Origin: Cyanobacteria bacterium REEB67
GTDB taxonomy: Bacteria; Cyanobacteriota; Vampirovibrionia; Obscuribacterales; Obscuribacteraceae
Length of the DNA: 55,986 bases
Direction of reading: 5' to 3'
Assembly: GCA_018971775.1 (NCBI GenBank)
Contig: JAGXAB010000041.1
Location: forward strand, 1 to 55,986
Shown: positions 1-8,847 of the stretch, piece after piece
Numbering within the stretch: the first letter of the stretch is position 1
How the letters are laid out: each line of letters starts with the position of its first letter
The notes under the pieces: generated by a model
The model's database searches: none
Seen by the model: the letters and a program-made list of their open reading frames with translations, nothing else
Told to the model about the DNA's origin: nothing
Program-made: the position numbers and the translations under genes

Positions 1-829
1 TCAAAACTTCTATATAACCGTCGAGATTGATCGGTATGACATCGAGTATATAGTGCCTGGCGCAGGCGCAAGGGATAAGAGCAAAGACGCTCCCGAGCAA
101 AAGGGCAATGGCCAGGGCAAACTGGAGTTCAGGGCCGAGATAACGTTTTTTGATCAAGGCAAAGCCTGCAAATGGATACAAGCCCCAAACCGTGCTCGCT
201 TCAAAGATCAGGAAAAAGATCGCATAGAGAGGATCCAGCAATACGCACAGCCCAACAGCCATACCGACCAAAAGGGCCAGCTTGCTGCCGATGCGCAGGC
301 CTCTCAGGCGCAGAGCGCGGCAGACGATATATGGTGTCATAGCGATAAAAAATAATTGATTGGCCTGGCCAAAATGAACAGGCTGGAAAAGTACGAGCGA
401 AACGAAAGCGAGCAGGCAAGGCCACTTTGATCCGCAAAGGGGATTGCGCCAGGTAGCGCGACCGGTGCCGACAGCGCTAAAAGAGATAAGGGCCAGAGCG
501 CTCAAAACAAATAGCAGGCAGATCAAACAATTGAAAATCAAAATCGGATGCAAGTGCATCAGCTGGGAAAGCGAGGCCGGCAGCAGATTGAAATAAATAT
601 AGAAGGGTGAGACATTGTCGAAAAAATCGACGTATGGGACAGCCCCCGCAAGCATCAACTGCGCTTCGGAAAGACGCACCGCAGACTCGGCCGAGATGCT
701 CAGCTGATGGAGGAGATAATGACCGAGCAATATGCCGGCCGCGGCAAAGACCAGCCAAATTTTGACGGGCACTTGAGTGCGCCCTTCTTGTCCAGCTTCA
801 TCGATCGGGGCTGGTATGGTCTCGCTCAT
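1..829 (-). CDS. Polytopic membrane protein, GT-C-like (3' end outside window)
   Basis: The minus-strand frame is open from an ATG at 829 to the left edge, so about 276 residues are visible and the C-terminus is missing. The start is well placed: a GAGG Shine-Dalgarno motif lies 7 bases upstream, and the ATG shares one base with the stop of the upstream gene (TAATG), which suggests translational coupling. The N-terminal ~22 residues are soluble and are followed by several hydrophobic helices. An early extracytoplasmic-type segment with the motif VPYVDFFDNVSPFYIYFN matches VDMFDVNPPLIWYIN in the neighbouring gene at 829-2631, so the two are diverged paralogues. A short acidic loop after the first helix resembles GT-C (ArnT/PMT-type) glycosyltransferases that use polyprenyl-phosphate sugars. 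That assignment is inference, since the substrate and catalytic Asp cannot be fixed. Confidence 0.75.
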   Translation of the reverse strand, partial: MSETIPAPIDEAGQEGRTQVPVKIWLVFAAAGILLGHYLLHQLSISAESAVRLSEAQLMLAGAVPYVDFFDNVSPFYIYFNLLPASLSQLMHLHPILIFNCLICLLFVLSALALISFSAVGTGRATWRNPLCGSKWPCLLAFVSLVLFQPVHFGQANQLFFIAMTPYIVCRALRLRGLRIGSKLALLVGMAVGLCVLLDPLYAIFFLIFEASTVWGLYPFAGFALIKKRYLGPELQFALAIALLLGSVFALIPCACARHYILDVIPINLDGYIEVL

Positions 830-2631
830 TACTTCACCTCGTTGCGCGAAAGAGGCGGCAGGACAGGGGCCGGAGCGTCGGGATTTTCAAGTTTATAGAC
901 AGAAAAATTGATAATCGGCTCGACTTCTTTATAGCGGTAGAGATAGCGCTTGACGAAATCGTACGGAAGAAAATAGTCGTTTTTGATTGGCGCTTCCTGT
1001 AAATAAACGAGGGGTGGTTTATTTTTCAAGATGTCTTCGCCGAGTTCCTTGACGACGAGCGGATCGTAATCGAGCAGGCGCTTAGTCTCGACGTCGCGCA
1101 CCGAGCCAGAGCGGATGTATTGCAAGACTGAGAGGATGCAGACGTGCAAATGTCTGGAGCCGGCCCTGCGCCTGAGCTGCATCGTGATCGGGAAGCCAGG
1201 CGCCACGGCATTTGAAATGAAAACAATCGGGTCGTCAGTCTTGGAATTTTTCAAAATGCTTTCGGTAAACGGTCCTTCGATGTCCATCATCGGTGTGGTG
1301 CCGCGATAGCCAAGCAAAGCCATGTCGAAGCTGGGGAAGCCGGCCGTCAATGTGATTTCATCACGAGCAGTGAACAGACAGGAGCCGGCCAGAAGGAGAG
1401 CCAGGCCGTAGGCCGCAATTGTCGCCGGCGAAGAAAAACTTTTTGCGCTGCAGCCCTTCTCCTGCCGGCCCTGCCCAAATGTGCTCGGTGAAAGTCGAGT
1501 CACCAACAAAGAGACGAGCGCGCCCACCAGCCCCCAGGCAATCATATAAGCGGCCGCGGTCACCGGGATATCTTGATAGGCCCAACCTTTAAACTGCATC
1601 AAATAGACGACAACCGAAGCTAATCCAAAAGAGACGAGCCAGCCGAAAACCGGATAAAAACGTACCAGACCCAAGGCTAGGGCACCACAGGCGGTGAAGA
1701 TCAAAAAGATATCACGCTTGTATGGCGTGGCAATGCAATTGGTGACGCTCGTATCCCAGAAGTAGTAGCCTCTGGCAAAAGCAGGCACGAGAAAGTCGAA
1801 GTAGTTGTGGCGCACCGCCGCCGGCAAAAAGAAAAAATGCGCCAGATAAGCCAGGCCAAGGCAGCCAATGGTCAGGATCTCCGGAGCGAGCAATGGTTTT
1901 AGAAGCGTGAGAAACTGAGCTCGGCGAAAGGCTTTCAATCGATAATAGAAGCAGCAGAACAATTCGAAAAAGACGAAATTGAGCACGAAATAGTGCTTCA
2001 TAAAAATGCCGACGGCGCCGACAAGACCAAAGATAATCGCCAAACTCAAATTGAGCTTTTCACCCTGCCAGCGCGCCATGCGGAAAAAGGCAAAGGGAGT
2101 GAAAAGGAGGACGAATATTTCTTCTCGCTGGCCAAAATCGACAGTGAGAAAAAAGTTGAAGAACAATAATCCGAACAAAACGCCGAAGTTAACGAAGAGG
2201 TCGCGTCGAGGCAGCTTCTCGACTATGACGTAAGCTGAGAGCAGGCCCGCGAGAGCAATTAAAAATAGCAAAAAAAGATTGAAGGATAACGGCAAAGGCG
2301 CATTGAAAAATGCGGCCAGCGAGGCGGGCAGGGTGTTGATGTACCAGATCAGCGGTGGGTTGACATCGAACATATCAACATAAGGCAGCTTGCCCTGACA
2401 GATCAATGCCGCACACATCAGGTGCAGAGCCGGGTCCCAACCGATACGCAGTGGGTGTAGACAGATCGAAACAAGCAGGCGCGCCGCCAGAGCCAGGACC
2501 ATCGTCAGCCCGAGGCAAAGGGCAGCGGGGCGCGATACAAGATCAGCCTGAAAGAAGGACCGAGACACCTTGGCTGAGCCGTCGGAGGAAACGGCAGGCT
2601 CTTCGGACGGCTGGTCTACGACGTCAGACAA
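829..2631 (-). CDS. Polytopic membrane protein, probable GT-C-type glycosyltransferase
   Basis: A 600-residue protein with a ~35-residue soluble N-terminus, about ten to twelve hydrophobic helices over residues ~38-430, and a ~150-residue soluble C-terminal domain. The first loop carries GWDPALHLMCAALICQGKLP followed by YVDMFDVNPP, the layout of the first periplasmic loop of GT-C enzymes of the ArnT/PMT_2 type. Its substrate would be expected to be a lipid-linked sugar, but this is not visible. The start at 2631 is a TTG (M-S-D-V-V), 11 bases after the stop of the upstream TPR gene. The Shine-Dalgarno is weak, so the exact start is uncertain. It is paralogous to the partial gene downstream. 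Alternatively it could be a non-catalytic membrane protein of the same fold. Confidence 0.75.
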   Translation of the reverse strand: MSDVVDQPSEEPAVSSDGSAKVSRSFFQADLVSRPAALCLGLTMVLALAARLLVSICLHPLRIGWDPALHLMCAALICQGKLPYVDMFDVNPPLIWYINTLPASLAAFFNAPLPLSFNLFLLFLIALAGLLSAYVIVEKLPRRDLFVNFGVLFGLLFFNFFLTVDFGQREEIFVLLFTPFAFFRMARWQGEKLNLSLAIIFGLVGAVGIFMKHYFVLNFVFFELFCCFYYRLKAFRRAQFLTLLKPLLAPEILTIGCLGLAYLAHFFFLPAAVRHNYFDFLVPAFARGYYFWDTSVTNCIATPYKRDIFLIFTACGALALGLVRFYPVFGWLVSFGLASVVVYLMQFKGWAYQDIPVTAAAYMIAWGLVGALVSLLVTRLSPSTFGQGRQEKGCSAKSFSSPATIAAYGLALLLAGSCLFTARDEITLTAGFPSFDMALLGYRGTTPMMDIEGPFTESILKNSKTDDPIVFISNAVAPGFPITMQLRRRAGSRHLHVCILSVLQYIRSGSVRDVETKRLLDYDPLVVKELGEDILKNKPPLVYLQEAPIKNDYFLPYDFVKRYLYRYKEVEPIINFSVYKLENPDAPAPVLPPLSRNEVK

Positions 2632-2642
2632 ATCCGGACCAA

Positions 2643-4463
2643 CTATCGGCCGGGAAGCCGGGTAAATCGGAGAACCTTCTGATCATCCATGACATCGACG
2701 CGCCACTCGCCAAAACCGAGCACCGGCACCAGTGGCCTGTAAGGACCTACCGGCCCGGTCGGCGAGCCCCAAACCATTTCATAGCGCGCCATGCCTATGT
2801 CCGTGATTTCGATCGGTACATGCCTTTTTTCGGCCTGGCCGAGCTTTAAGTTTCTGAGAAAACCACGTCTGACAACAGTCGTGATCATCAAATTGCCGCT
2901 CGATTCGTCGATACTGCGGCTCACTTCTTGTAAATCAGCCACATAGCTCGGATCGATAGCGGCCAGTTGAGCTGTATTGTTGAACGTGCAAATCGGCTTG
3001 ACAAAATCGACATACATTTCCACCGGCCGACCATCAATGTAGGCCGTCACTTTCAAATTGTTGTTTTCTCTGGTGAAAGGCACATCGAAGGTCGGAATGA
3101 CCGTCCGCTTGTCACCGCCGTGAGTGGCGCTGTTTTTAGCCTCGCGCCCGGGAGCGCTGAAAGAAGGATCGAGGGTAGCGAGCACCGAGCTCGAATAATA
3201 TTGCGCTTCGCTATTGGGGAAGCGAGTGCAAACTTGCTTGTAGGCGGCCTTTGCGCCCTCTATATTGCCCGAGCGTTGCAGCGCCGAAGCCAGACAGTAG
3301 AGGGGCCGAGGATCGTTTGGCTTATTGTCGGAAGCGCGTTTAAGTAAAGGAGCGGCCTGGGCGTATTTGCCTTTTTTAAATAAGGCCATGCCCGAATCGA
3401 AGGGATTGGCCCAATTGTGGTCCCGGGTCATCGTCAGAGTTTTGGCTGTCGTATTGAAGGTGACCTTATAGGGACCGAGGAAATCGCGGCCAAGCACGGC
3501 AATTTTTGGCTTGGCTGTCGAGAGCATGACCGGAAAGCTCGGACGTTGAATCGGGCCGAGATTGAGATCGTAGAGGATGACATTGGCGTCCGTGTCAACC
3601 ACATCGTTGGCCGTGTCCTTAACGCTATCGGCGGCCTTGGTGTCGACGACTTTCACTTCAGAGACCTTGGTGTCGACGACTTTGCTATCGGTCGCTTTTG
3701 CATCTGCGGCTTTGCTATCGGTCCCTTTCGTCTCCACGGCTTTTGTTTCTGCGGCTTTTGTATCTACGGCTTTGCTATCGGTCGCTTTCGTTTCTGCGGC
3801 TTTTGTTTCCGCGGCTTTTGAATCTACCGCTTTTGCATCAGTGGCCTTAGTGTCGACTACTTTTGGCGCTGCTTTGGCAGCGGCGGCCTTCGCTTTTTTT
3901 GCCGTCAAAGAAATATCATTGAGACGATTGGAGCGCACCAGATCGATACCAAGGGCGGTACTGACTACAGTCGTATCGACCAGGAAGGAAATCTTACGAC
4001 CATCGACCATTACGTCCACGACCGGCTTGCCGTCTCTTTCCTGGCATTGCAGCTGGACATCCTGCGGCACAATATCCATGCGCAGACGATCAAGCTTGGC
4101 GAGTGAACCACCCGGCCGATCATAGCCACTACCAAAATCAATCACACCGAGGCCTTTTTTGGCCAGTTCGGCGGCATCGGAGTCGGGGAAGCGATCGACT
4201 ACTTTTTGATAATCGGCACGGGCTGCGGCAATCTGTCCCAAACGGTGATGGCAGAGGGCTTCGTAGTAATAAAGACTGGGATCGTAAGAGCGATCCGCCT
4301 CAGCCGACTGAAAATATCTCATCGCATCGGTGTATTTGCCCGAGTTGAAGAGTGTCTTGCCGACGCCAAAAGCGCCTTCATCCTCGGCGCGGACCGGCGA
4401 AAAGACCAGGGCCGAGAGCAGTAGACCGAAGAGCCACTTACCTGAGCCGTTAACTGATTTCAT
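2643..4463 (-). CDS. Secreted TPR protein with two degenerate retropepsin-like domains
   Basis: A 606-residue protein with a signal peptide (residues 1-26, ending SPVRA). The body is an internal duplication. Residues ~30-105 are TPR-like (tandem helices, DRFPDSDAAE), and ~135-350 resemble a clan AA aspartic protease: FLVDTT at D163, then a late VLGRDFLGPYKVTF. The order then repeats, with TPR-like ~355-430 (TRFPNSEAQ) and protease-like ~460-606 (MYVDFV at D486, VLGFGEWRVDV). In active retropepsins the motif is D-T/S-G. Here it reads DTT and DFV, so both sites look decayed and the protein is probably a binding or scaffold protein. A Lys/Ala/Asp/Thr-rich repeat (203-280) is inserted inside the first protease-like domain. 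A GAGG motif nine bases before ATG 4463 supports the start. Confidence 0.8.
   Translation of the reverse strand: MKSVNGSGKWLFGLLLSALVFSPVRAEDEGAFGVGKTLFNSGKYTDAMRYFQSAEADRSYDPSLYYYEALCHHRLGQIAAARADYQKVVDRFPDSDAAELAKKGLGVIDFGSGYDRPGGSLAKLDRLRMDIVPQDVQLQCQERDGKPVVDVMVDGRKISFLVDTTVVSTALGIDLVRSNRLNDISLTAKKAKAAAAKAAPKVVDTKATDAKAVDSKAAETKAAETKATDSKAVDTKAAETKAVETKGTDSKAADAKATDSKVVDTKVSEVKVVDTKAADSVKDTANDVVDTDANVILYDLNLGPIQRPSFPVMLSTAKPKIAVLGRDFLGPYKVTFNTTAKTLTMTRDHNWANPFDSGMALFKKGKYAQAAPLLKRASDNKPNDPRPLYCLASALQRSGNIEGAKAAYKQVCTRFPNSEAQYYSSSVLATLDPSFSAPGREAKNSATHGGDKRTVIPTFDVPFTRENNNLKVTAYIDGRPVEMYVDFVKPICTFNNTAQLAAIDPSYVADLQEVSRSIDESSGNLMITTVVRRGFLRNLKLGQAEKRHVPIEITDIGMARYEMVWGSPTGPVGPYRPLVPVLGFGEWRVDVMDDQKVLRFTRLPGR
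3624..3857 (-). repeat. In-frame low-complexity repeat coding KAxDTK/KAAETKA units
   Basis: Within the TPR/retropepsin-like gene, about 78 codons encode imperfect six- to seven-residue units such as KATDSKAVDTKAAETKA. The DNA repeats GCC/GCT-TTT-G(T/C)-type blocks that are very similar to each other, so the array is prone to gain or loss of units. The array sits where the flap/insertion loop of a retropepsin domain would be, and would form a charged, flexible or helical linker. The long plus-strand open frames over this stretch are by-products of the repeat. Confidence 0.85.
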
Positions 4464-4493
4464 GAAATGATCCTCTATCGGCGACGCAAAAGC

Positions 4494-4949
4494 CTAGCGA
4501 GCCGTGCCCCAGGTGCGGTAAAAATGCTCGTCGGTACGAGGGTTGTAGATAATCCACTCGTTGGTCACCACAGTCTGCTGGTTGTCGATGCGCCGACGAA
4601 ACTTGATATGGTTGATATCCTTCAGTCCGGCAGCATCGGCTTCCGGCAGATGGCGCGTGAACCAGTCAGCGGCTTCAGCCACCCAGGATGGCTTGAATTC
4701 GCTATCATGCTGCATCTTGGCCTCATGCGGATAGCGAAAATGCATAACGATATCGTAGCTGCCGTCATCGGCACGCTTGATATAGAAAGGTCCTTCCACG
4801 CGCCTTGGATCTTCGTCGAAGGCGGCTTTAAATTCCTTATCGGGATCAAATTTATACTTGGATGACATAGCCGTGGCGGTGTAATAGATAAGACCGCCAA
4901 ACAAGGCGATTACGCCTATCAAAGCCCAAATTTTATTCTGCTTAGACAC
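4494..4949 (-). CDS. Small membrane-anchored protein of unknown function
   Basis: A 151-residue protein with a short basic N-terminus (MSKQNK), one hydrophobic helix (residues ~8-27) and a soluble ~120-residue domain rich in charged and aromatic residues (DIVMHFRYPHEAK, EWIIYNPRTDEHFYRTW). The topology predicts an N-terminal anchor with the domain outside the cytoplasm. I do not recognise the family. The chosen start is a GTG at 4949 with only a weak ribosome binding site. The gene is 30 bases upstream of the TPR/retropepsin-like gene and 80 bases downstream of the membrane-protein trio, so it may belong to either transcript. Confidence 0.65.
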   Translation of the reverse strand: MSKQNKIWALIGVIALFGGLIYYTATAMSSKYKFDPDKEFKAAFDEDPRRVEGPFYIKRADDGSYDIVMHFRYPHEAKMQHDSEFKPSWVAEAADWFTRHLPEADAAGLKDINHIKFRRRIDNQQTVVTNEWIIYNPRTDEHFYRTWGTAR

Positions 4950-5029
4950 TCAAATATTCCGTCGCAACTACTATCCGGCCCACACAGCCGGGCCTAGTTC
5001 AGTTTAGCAGAAGCACGCCTTTTTAATGT

Positions 5030-6190
5030 TCAGGCGAGTAAAATGTCCCGGCATTTTTGGTCCCGCAGACGCCAGACGGCTCCATCGGTGACAAAGTGAT
5101 GGAAGTTGACGCAGGCCTGGATAATCGTCGCGGTCATGACAAATTGATAGCCATAGGCTTCGAGAGCCTGCGGTATGGCCACATAGATGACGATACCGGC
5201 GCTGATCACGATGCCCCAGTAACGAAGCGCCGCCGAGGAGAAAAATTCGCGTAACATATTGCCACCGACTTCACCCATTCTGCCGGCATCCAGGCCTTTT
5301 TCCTTGAGATAAAAACCGAGGGAGACAGCCAGATATTGACTACCATGAAAGAAGGACGGCCCGTATATCCAGATCACCGAATTAGCATAGCCGGTCGACC
5401 AACCGATCGCCATAACGCTGAAGATAAGGGCCAGGGTAGGAAGCGGGATTAGCTTTTTCTCGCGCACAAATTTAGTGACAATGACCGTGACAAAAGCCAC
5501 CACCATAAACAGGAAGAACGTCTTGGCAATCGCCTCGAAGACTGGCGAAACGGCATAAAAAGGCAACTTAATGCCGAAATATTCGTAAGGAGTGTACTCG
5601 CGATTGCAAAGGATGCGCGTGATCACAACGGCCGAGACCGAGTGCATGAACCAGCGGTAAGTCTCACGCTCCCAGGGCTTGAAGAAATACTGACGTTTGT
5701 AGCAATAGATAAGGGATATGCCAAAAGTCTGCCCGACATAATGCTGGTAAACCCACATCAAATGGAGATAAACGCAAAAGCCCGCCGCCTTGGGATTGGT
5801 CATGCAAAGATAAAAAAGCAAGGCTGAGCACCAGGGCAGGTAATAGGCATAGAGCTTGAAGCGGTCGCGATTTTGCTGATTTGCATAAATACGCATATAA
5901 GTGGCAACAGTATGCGCGTCCGAAAACAGATAACCGCCAAGCGTGGCGGCCAGTACCAGGAAGAAGGCGAAATGACCGGCGAACCCGGGGGCCTGGACGC
6001 TCGGATTGTCCCAGTGAAAGACGAGAATCTGCAGACCAAAGAGGATCCAGAGCAAACCGCCGAAGACAAAAAGACCGTCAAAGAGAGGGTTGACTACCCA
6101 ACGACTGGGACCGAGCCTTTCAGCCTCCGCCGCAGCACCATCTGATGCCGAGCCAAACTGACCGTCGGATTGAAAAGTCGTACTGACCAA
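5030..6190 (-). CDS. Polytopic membrane protein, trio paralogue A
   Basis: A 386-residue integral membrane protein with about nine to ten helices. It is one of three tandem paralogues (5030-6190, 6235-7512, 7527-8657). Motifs shared by all three are FSDAHTVATYMRI (A/DSH in the others), WVYQHYVGQTFGISLIYCYK, FFHGSQYLAV, and near the C-terminus NFHHFVTDGAVWRLRD. The histidines in these motifs are invariant and lie near helix ends, which suggests a metal or heme site or a lipid-modifying active site. This is inference, and I do not recognise a named family. The start is a TTG (M-V-S-T-T) with a strong GGAGGGGGG ribosome binding site. The spacing to paralogue B is 44 bases. Confidence 0.75.
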   Translation of the reverse strand: MVSTTFQSDGQFGSASDGAAAEAERLGPSRWVVNPLFDGLFVFGGLLWILFGLQILVFHWDNPSVQAPGFAGHFAFFLVLAATLGGYLFSDAHTVATYMRIYANQQNRDRFKLYAYYLPWCSALLFYLCMTNPKAAGFCVYLHLMWVYQHYVGQTFGISLIYCYKRQYFFKPWERETYRWFMHSVSAVVITRILCNREYTPYEYFGIKLPFYAVSPVFEAIAKTFFLFMVVAFVTVIVTKFVREKKLIPLPTLALIFSVMAIGWSTGYANSVIWIYGPSFFHGSQYLAVSLGFYLKEKGLDAGRMGEVGGNMLREFFSSAALRYWGIVISAGIVIYVAIPQALEAYGYQFVMTATIIQACVNFHHFVTDGAVWRLRDQKCRDILLA

Positions 6191-6234
6191 TAGTCCCCCC
6201 TCCGATTGCCTGGCCGCGAATATTTTCCCAAGAG

Positions 6235-7512
6235 CTAGGCGAGTAGGACTTTACGAGAGACCGGGTCGCGCAGGCGCCAGACGGCCGCATCAGTAACAAA
6301 ATGGTGAAAATTGACGCAAGCCTGAATGATCGTCGCCACAATCACGATCTGGAAGCCGTAATAGCTGAGTACGTGCGGAATACCGACATAAAGAGCGATA
6401 CCGGCCATGATCACCATCGCCCAGTAGCGCAGCCCGGCCGGCGAGACAAACTCGCGCAACAGGTGCGAACCGACCTCCGAGATGCGATTTTCACTCAGAC
6501 CTCTTTCCTTGAGATAAAAACCGAGCGAAACAGCAAGGTACTGACTGCCGTGGAAGAAAGGCGGGCCATAGAGCCAGATCAAAGAATTGGCGAAACCGGT
6601 CGATAGGCCTATGCCCAGGATAGTGAAAATCAGGGCCAGAGTAGGCACCGGTATGAGCTGCTTATCGCGGCAAAATTTGAGCACGACCATGGTCGTAAAG
6701 GCAATGGCCATGACGATGAAGCAGATCTTGCCGACCTGATTGAAAATCGGCGGCACGGCAAAAAAGGGCAAGCGGATGCCGAAGAAATTGAGCGGGCTGA
6801 ATTCACGAAAGCAAAGTATGCGCGTGATGATGAAAAAAGAGAATGAATGCATGAACCAGCGGTAGATTTCACGCTCTTTAGTATTCAAAAAGTAATTGCG
6901 CTTGTAGCAATAGATAAGCGATATGCCGAAAGTCTGACCGACATAATGCTGAAAAACCCACATCATATGGAGGTAGACACAGAGACCAGCCGCCTGCGGG
7001 AAGGAAAGACAGGCGATGAAGAGCGCAGCCGAGCACCAGGGCAGGTAATAGGCGTAGAGCTTAAAACGCTGGCGATTTTCCTCAGTCGAATAGATGCGCA
7101 TATAAGTAGCGATCGTATGCGAATCGGCAAATAGATAATTGCCAATAAAAAAAATAACCGAAAGAGCATAAGCGATCATGCCTGCCGGACCGGGCGCTTT
7201 CAGATCTGGATTGTCGAAGTGGAAAAAGAAGATCTGGACAGCAAAAAGCAACCAGAGCATGCCGCCAAAAACGAAGAGAGTGTCGAAAAGCGGATTGACG
7301 ACCCAGAGGTTGGCGCTGGTAGCAGAAGCAGCCGATTTTGTTGCGGCACTGGCCGGTGCTGCACCGTGGGCGACGGCAAAATTGGCGATCAGATGATCAG
7401 CCGCAGCCTGCCCCGCACCATTGTCAACAATCGGCGAGGGGGAAGCGCTCAGAGGCATATTGCTCGAGCTTTTATCCGAGTCTCCATCAATTGGAAAAGT
7501 TGAGCTGACCAA
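6235..7512 (-). CDS. Polytopic membrane protein, trio paralogue B
   Basis: A 425-residue protein closely similar to paralogue A over most of its length, with a longer Ser/Ala-rich soluble N-terminus (~70 residues) before the first helix. It keeps the histidine motifs FADSHTIATYMRI, WVFQHYVGQTFGISLIYCYK, FFHGSQYLAV and NFHHFVTDAAVWRLRD. Like A it starts with TTG-GTC-AGC (M-V-S-S), preceded by GAGG ten bases upstream. The start lies 14 bases after the stop of paralogue C, so the trio is probably one transcript. A and B are more alike than either is to C, implying two successive duplications with C the oldest branch. Confidence 0.75.
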   Translation of the reverse strand: MVSSTFPIDGDSDKSSSNMPLSASPSPIVDNGAGQAAADHLIANFAVAHGAAPASAATKSAASATSANLWVVNPLFDTLFVFGGMLWLLFAVQIFFFHFDNPDLKAPGPAGMIAYALSVIFFIGNYLFADSHTIATYMRIYSTEENRQRFKLYAYYLPWCSAALFIACLSFPQAAGLCVYLHMMWVFQHYVGQTFGISLIYCYKRNYFLNTKEREIYRWFMHSFSFFIITRILCFREFSPLNFFGIRLPFFAVPPIFNQVGKICFIVMAIAFTTMVVLKFCRDKQLIPVPTLALIFTILGIGLSTGFANSLIWLYGPPFFHGSQYLAVSLGFYLKERGLSENRISEVGSHLLREFVSPAGLRYWAMVIMAGIALYVGIPHVLSYYGFQIVIVATIIQACVNFHHFVTDAAVWRLRDPVSRKVLLA

Positions 7513-7526
7513 TATTTTCTAGCCTC

Positions 7527-8657
7527 TTAAGCAATCAAGTATTTGCGGCAGCGCGGATCTCTCAAACGCCAGATGGCGGCATCTGTGATGAAGTGATGGT
7601 AGTTGACGCAAGCTAGAACAAGACCGCCAACCAGAGAATAGTTGAAGCCTATTTGCATAAAGAAGTGAGGTATGCCGACATAGAAGAAAACACCGGACAA
7701 TACGACCAGACCAAGGTATTTGAGGCCGGGAGCACCGAGGGCCACCTTCGAGATATCCCAGCTATTCATCCCGTTTGGCATGCCGCGCTCTTTTAAGTAA
7801 TAGGCGAGACAGACAGCCAGGTATTGCGAGCCGTGGAAGAAGCCGGGGACGAAAAACCAGAACATGGCATTGGCCATATCGCGACTGAGGCCGAGACCGG
7901 CAACGGTCAAAACGAGCATGAGCGACTGCCAGGGGAAGATTTTGTTTTCTTTGAAATATTTACGCACCAGCATGCAGACAAAAAGAACAGTCATACCGAT
8001 GAAAAGGAAGCGGGCGATATTGTAAAAAACAATCGGCCACGGCCCCCAGAACGGAATGTCTACCCCGAAAAAATTACTCGGGCTGAATTCCTTAAAACAG
8101 AAAGAGCGTACCGAAACGAAACCGACCATCGAGAACATGAACCAGCGGAAAATTTCCTTTTCCATCTGACTCATGATGTAGCCGCGCTTATAGCAGTAGA
8201 TCAGTGATATACCGAAGGTCTGAGCCGTATAGTGCCAGAAGACGGTGATCAAGTAGATGTAGACGAAGGTACCGACCATACCGGGCACCGACAGACCAAG
8301 AATGAACATGGGAACAGTCGAGTAAGCAAGCCACGTACGGTGAAATTTAAAACGGGCCTGGTCTTCCGGGCTGCCCCAGATGCGCAGATAAGTGGCAGAA
8401 TTGTGCGAATCGGCAAAAATATGCTGGGCAAGAAAACCGGTCGTCATCAACCACCACGAGGCCGGGTCGCTCGTCACCGACATCGGCACTTGCCAGCCCA
8501 GATATAAATAGTTGATCACCAGAAAAAATAGCACGCCGCCGCCGCAAACAAAGGCCAGGTCGAAGAAGGGCGAAATAATCCAGGGGTAAGGTGCGGTTTT
8601 ATCCGATTCGCGGGGAGCTTCGGCACTCCCGGCACCCGTAATAGCGCTACTGACCAA
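7527..8657 (-). CDS. Polytopic membrane protein, trio paralogue C
   Basis: A 376-residue membrane protein and the most diverged of the trio. It keeps FADSHNSATYLRI, FWHYTAQTFGISLIYCYK, FFHGSQYLAV and NYHHFITDAAIWRLRD. The open frame extends upstream to 8753, but I place the start at TTG 8657. There the sequence reads TTG-GTC-AGT (M-V-S-S-A), exactly as in the two paralogues, and a GAGG motif lies nine bases upstream. The extra 32 upstream codons look like untranslated leader. It is the first gene of the trio, so the promoter should lie between 8658 and the end of the SDR gene at 8848. I see no convincing -35/-10 pair there. Confidence 0.72.
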   Translation of the reverse strand: MVSSAITGAGSAEAPRESDKTAPYPWIISPFFDLAFVCGGGVLFFLVINYLYLGWQVPMSVTSDPASWWLMTTGFLAQHIFADSHNSATYLRIWGSPEDQARFKFHRTWLAYSTVPMFILGLSVPGMVGTFVYIYLITVFWHYTAQTFGISLIYCYKRGYIMSQMEKEIFRWFMFSMVGFVSVRSFCFKEFSPSNFFGVDIPFWGPWPIVFYNIARFLFIGMTVLFVCMLVRKYFKENKIFPWQSLMLVLTVAGLGLSRDMANAMFWFFVPGFFHGSQYLAVCLAYYLKERGMPNGMNSWDISKVALGAPGLKYLGLVVLSGVFFYVGIPHFFMQIGFNYSLVGGLVLACVNYHHFITDAAIWRLRDPRCRKYLIA

Positions 8658-8847
8658 ACTCGTATACCTCGACTGATTCTTACCTAGCGGGTTTTGGGAG
8701 TGAAAAAACAGAGCGTTTTCCACATTCCGACTCTTCCAATATCTTACCCCCACAAAGCCCCAAGTAACACCATTTCAGACATTTGTTTGCTTGCCAAAAT
8801 ATTTCACGCACACTTCACAGTCGCCTCACAATGATCTCACGAAACCC

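Noticed and set aside
3577..4125. 182-codon plus-strand frame opposite the TPR/retropepsin-like gene (Ser/Val/Ala-rich)
   Set aside because: It is the antisense reading of the KAxDTK repeat; its composition mirrors the repeat and there is no ribosome site.
4977..4994. Hairpin GGCCC-8-GGGCC between the trio and the small anchored protein
   Set aside because: No T-tract follows on the minus strand, so it is not called as a terminator.
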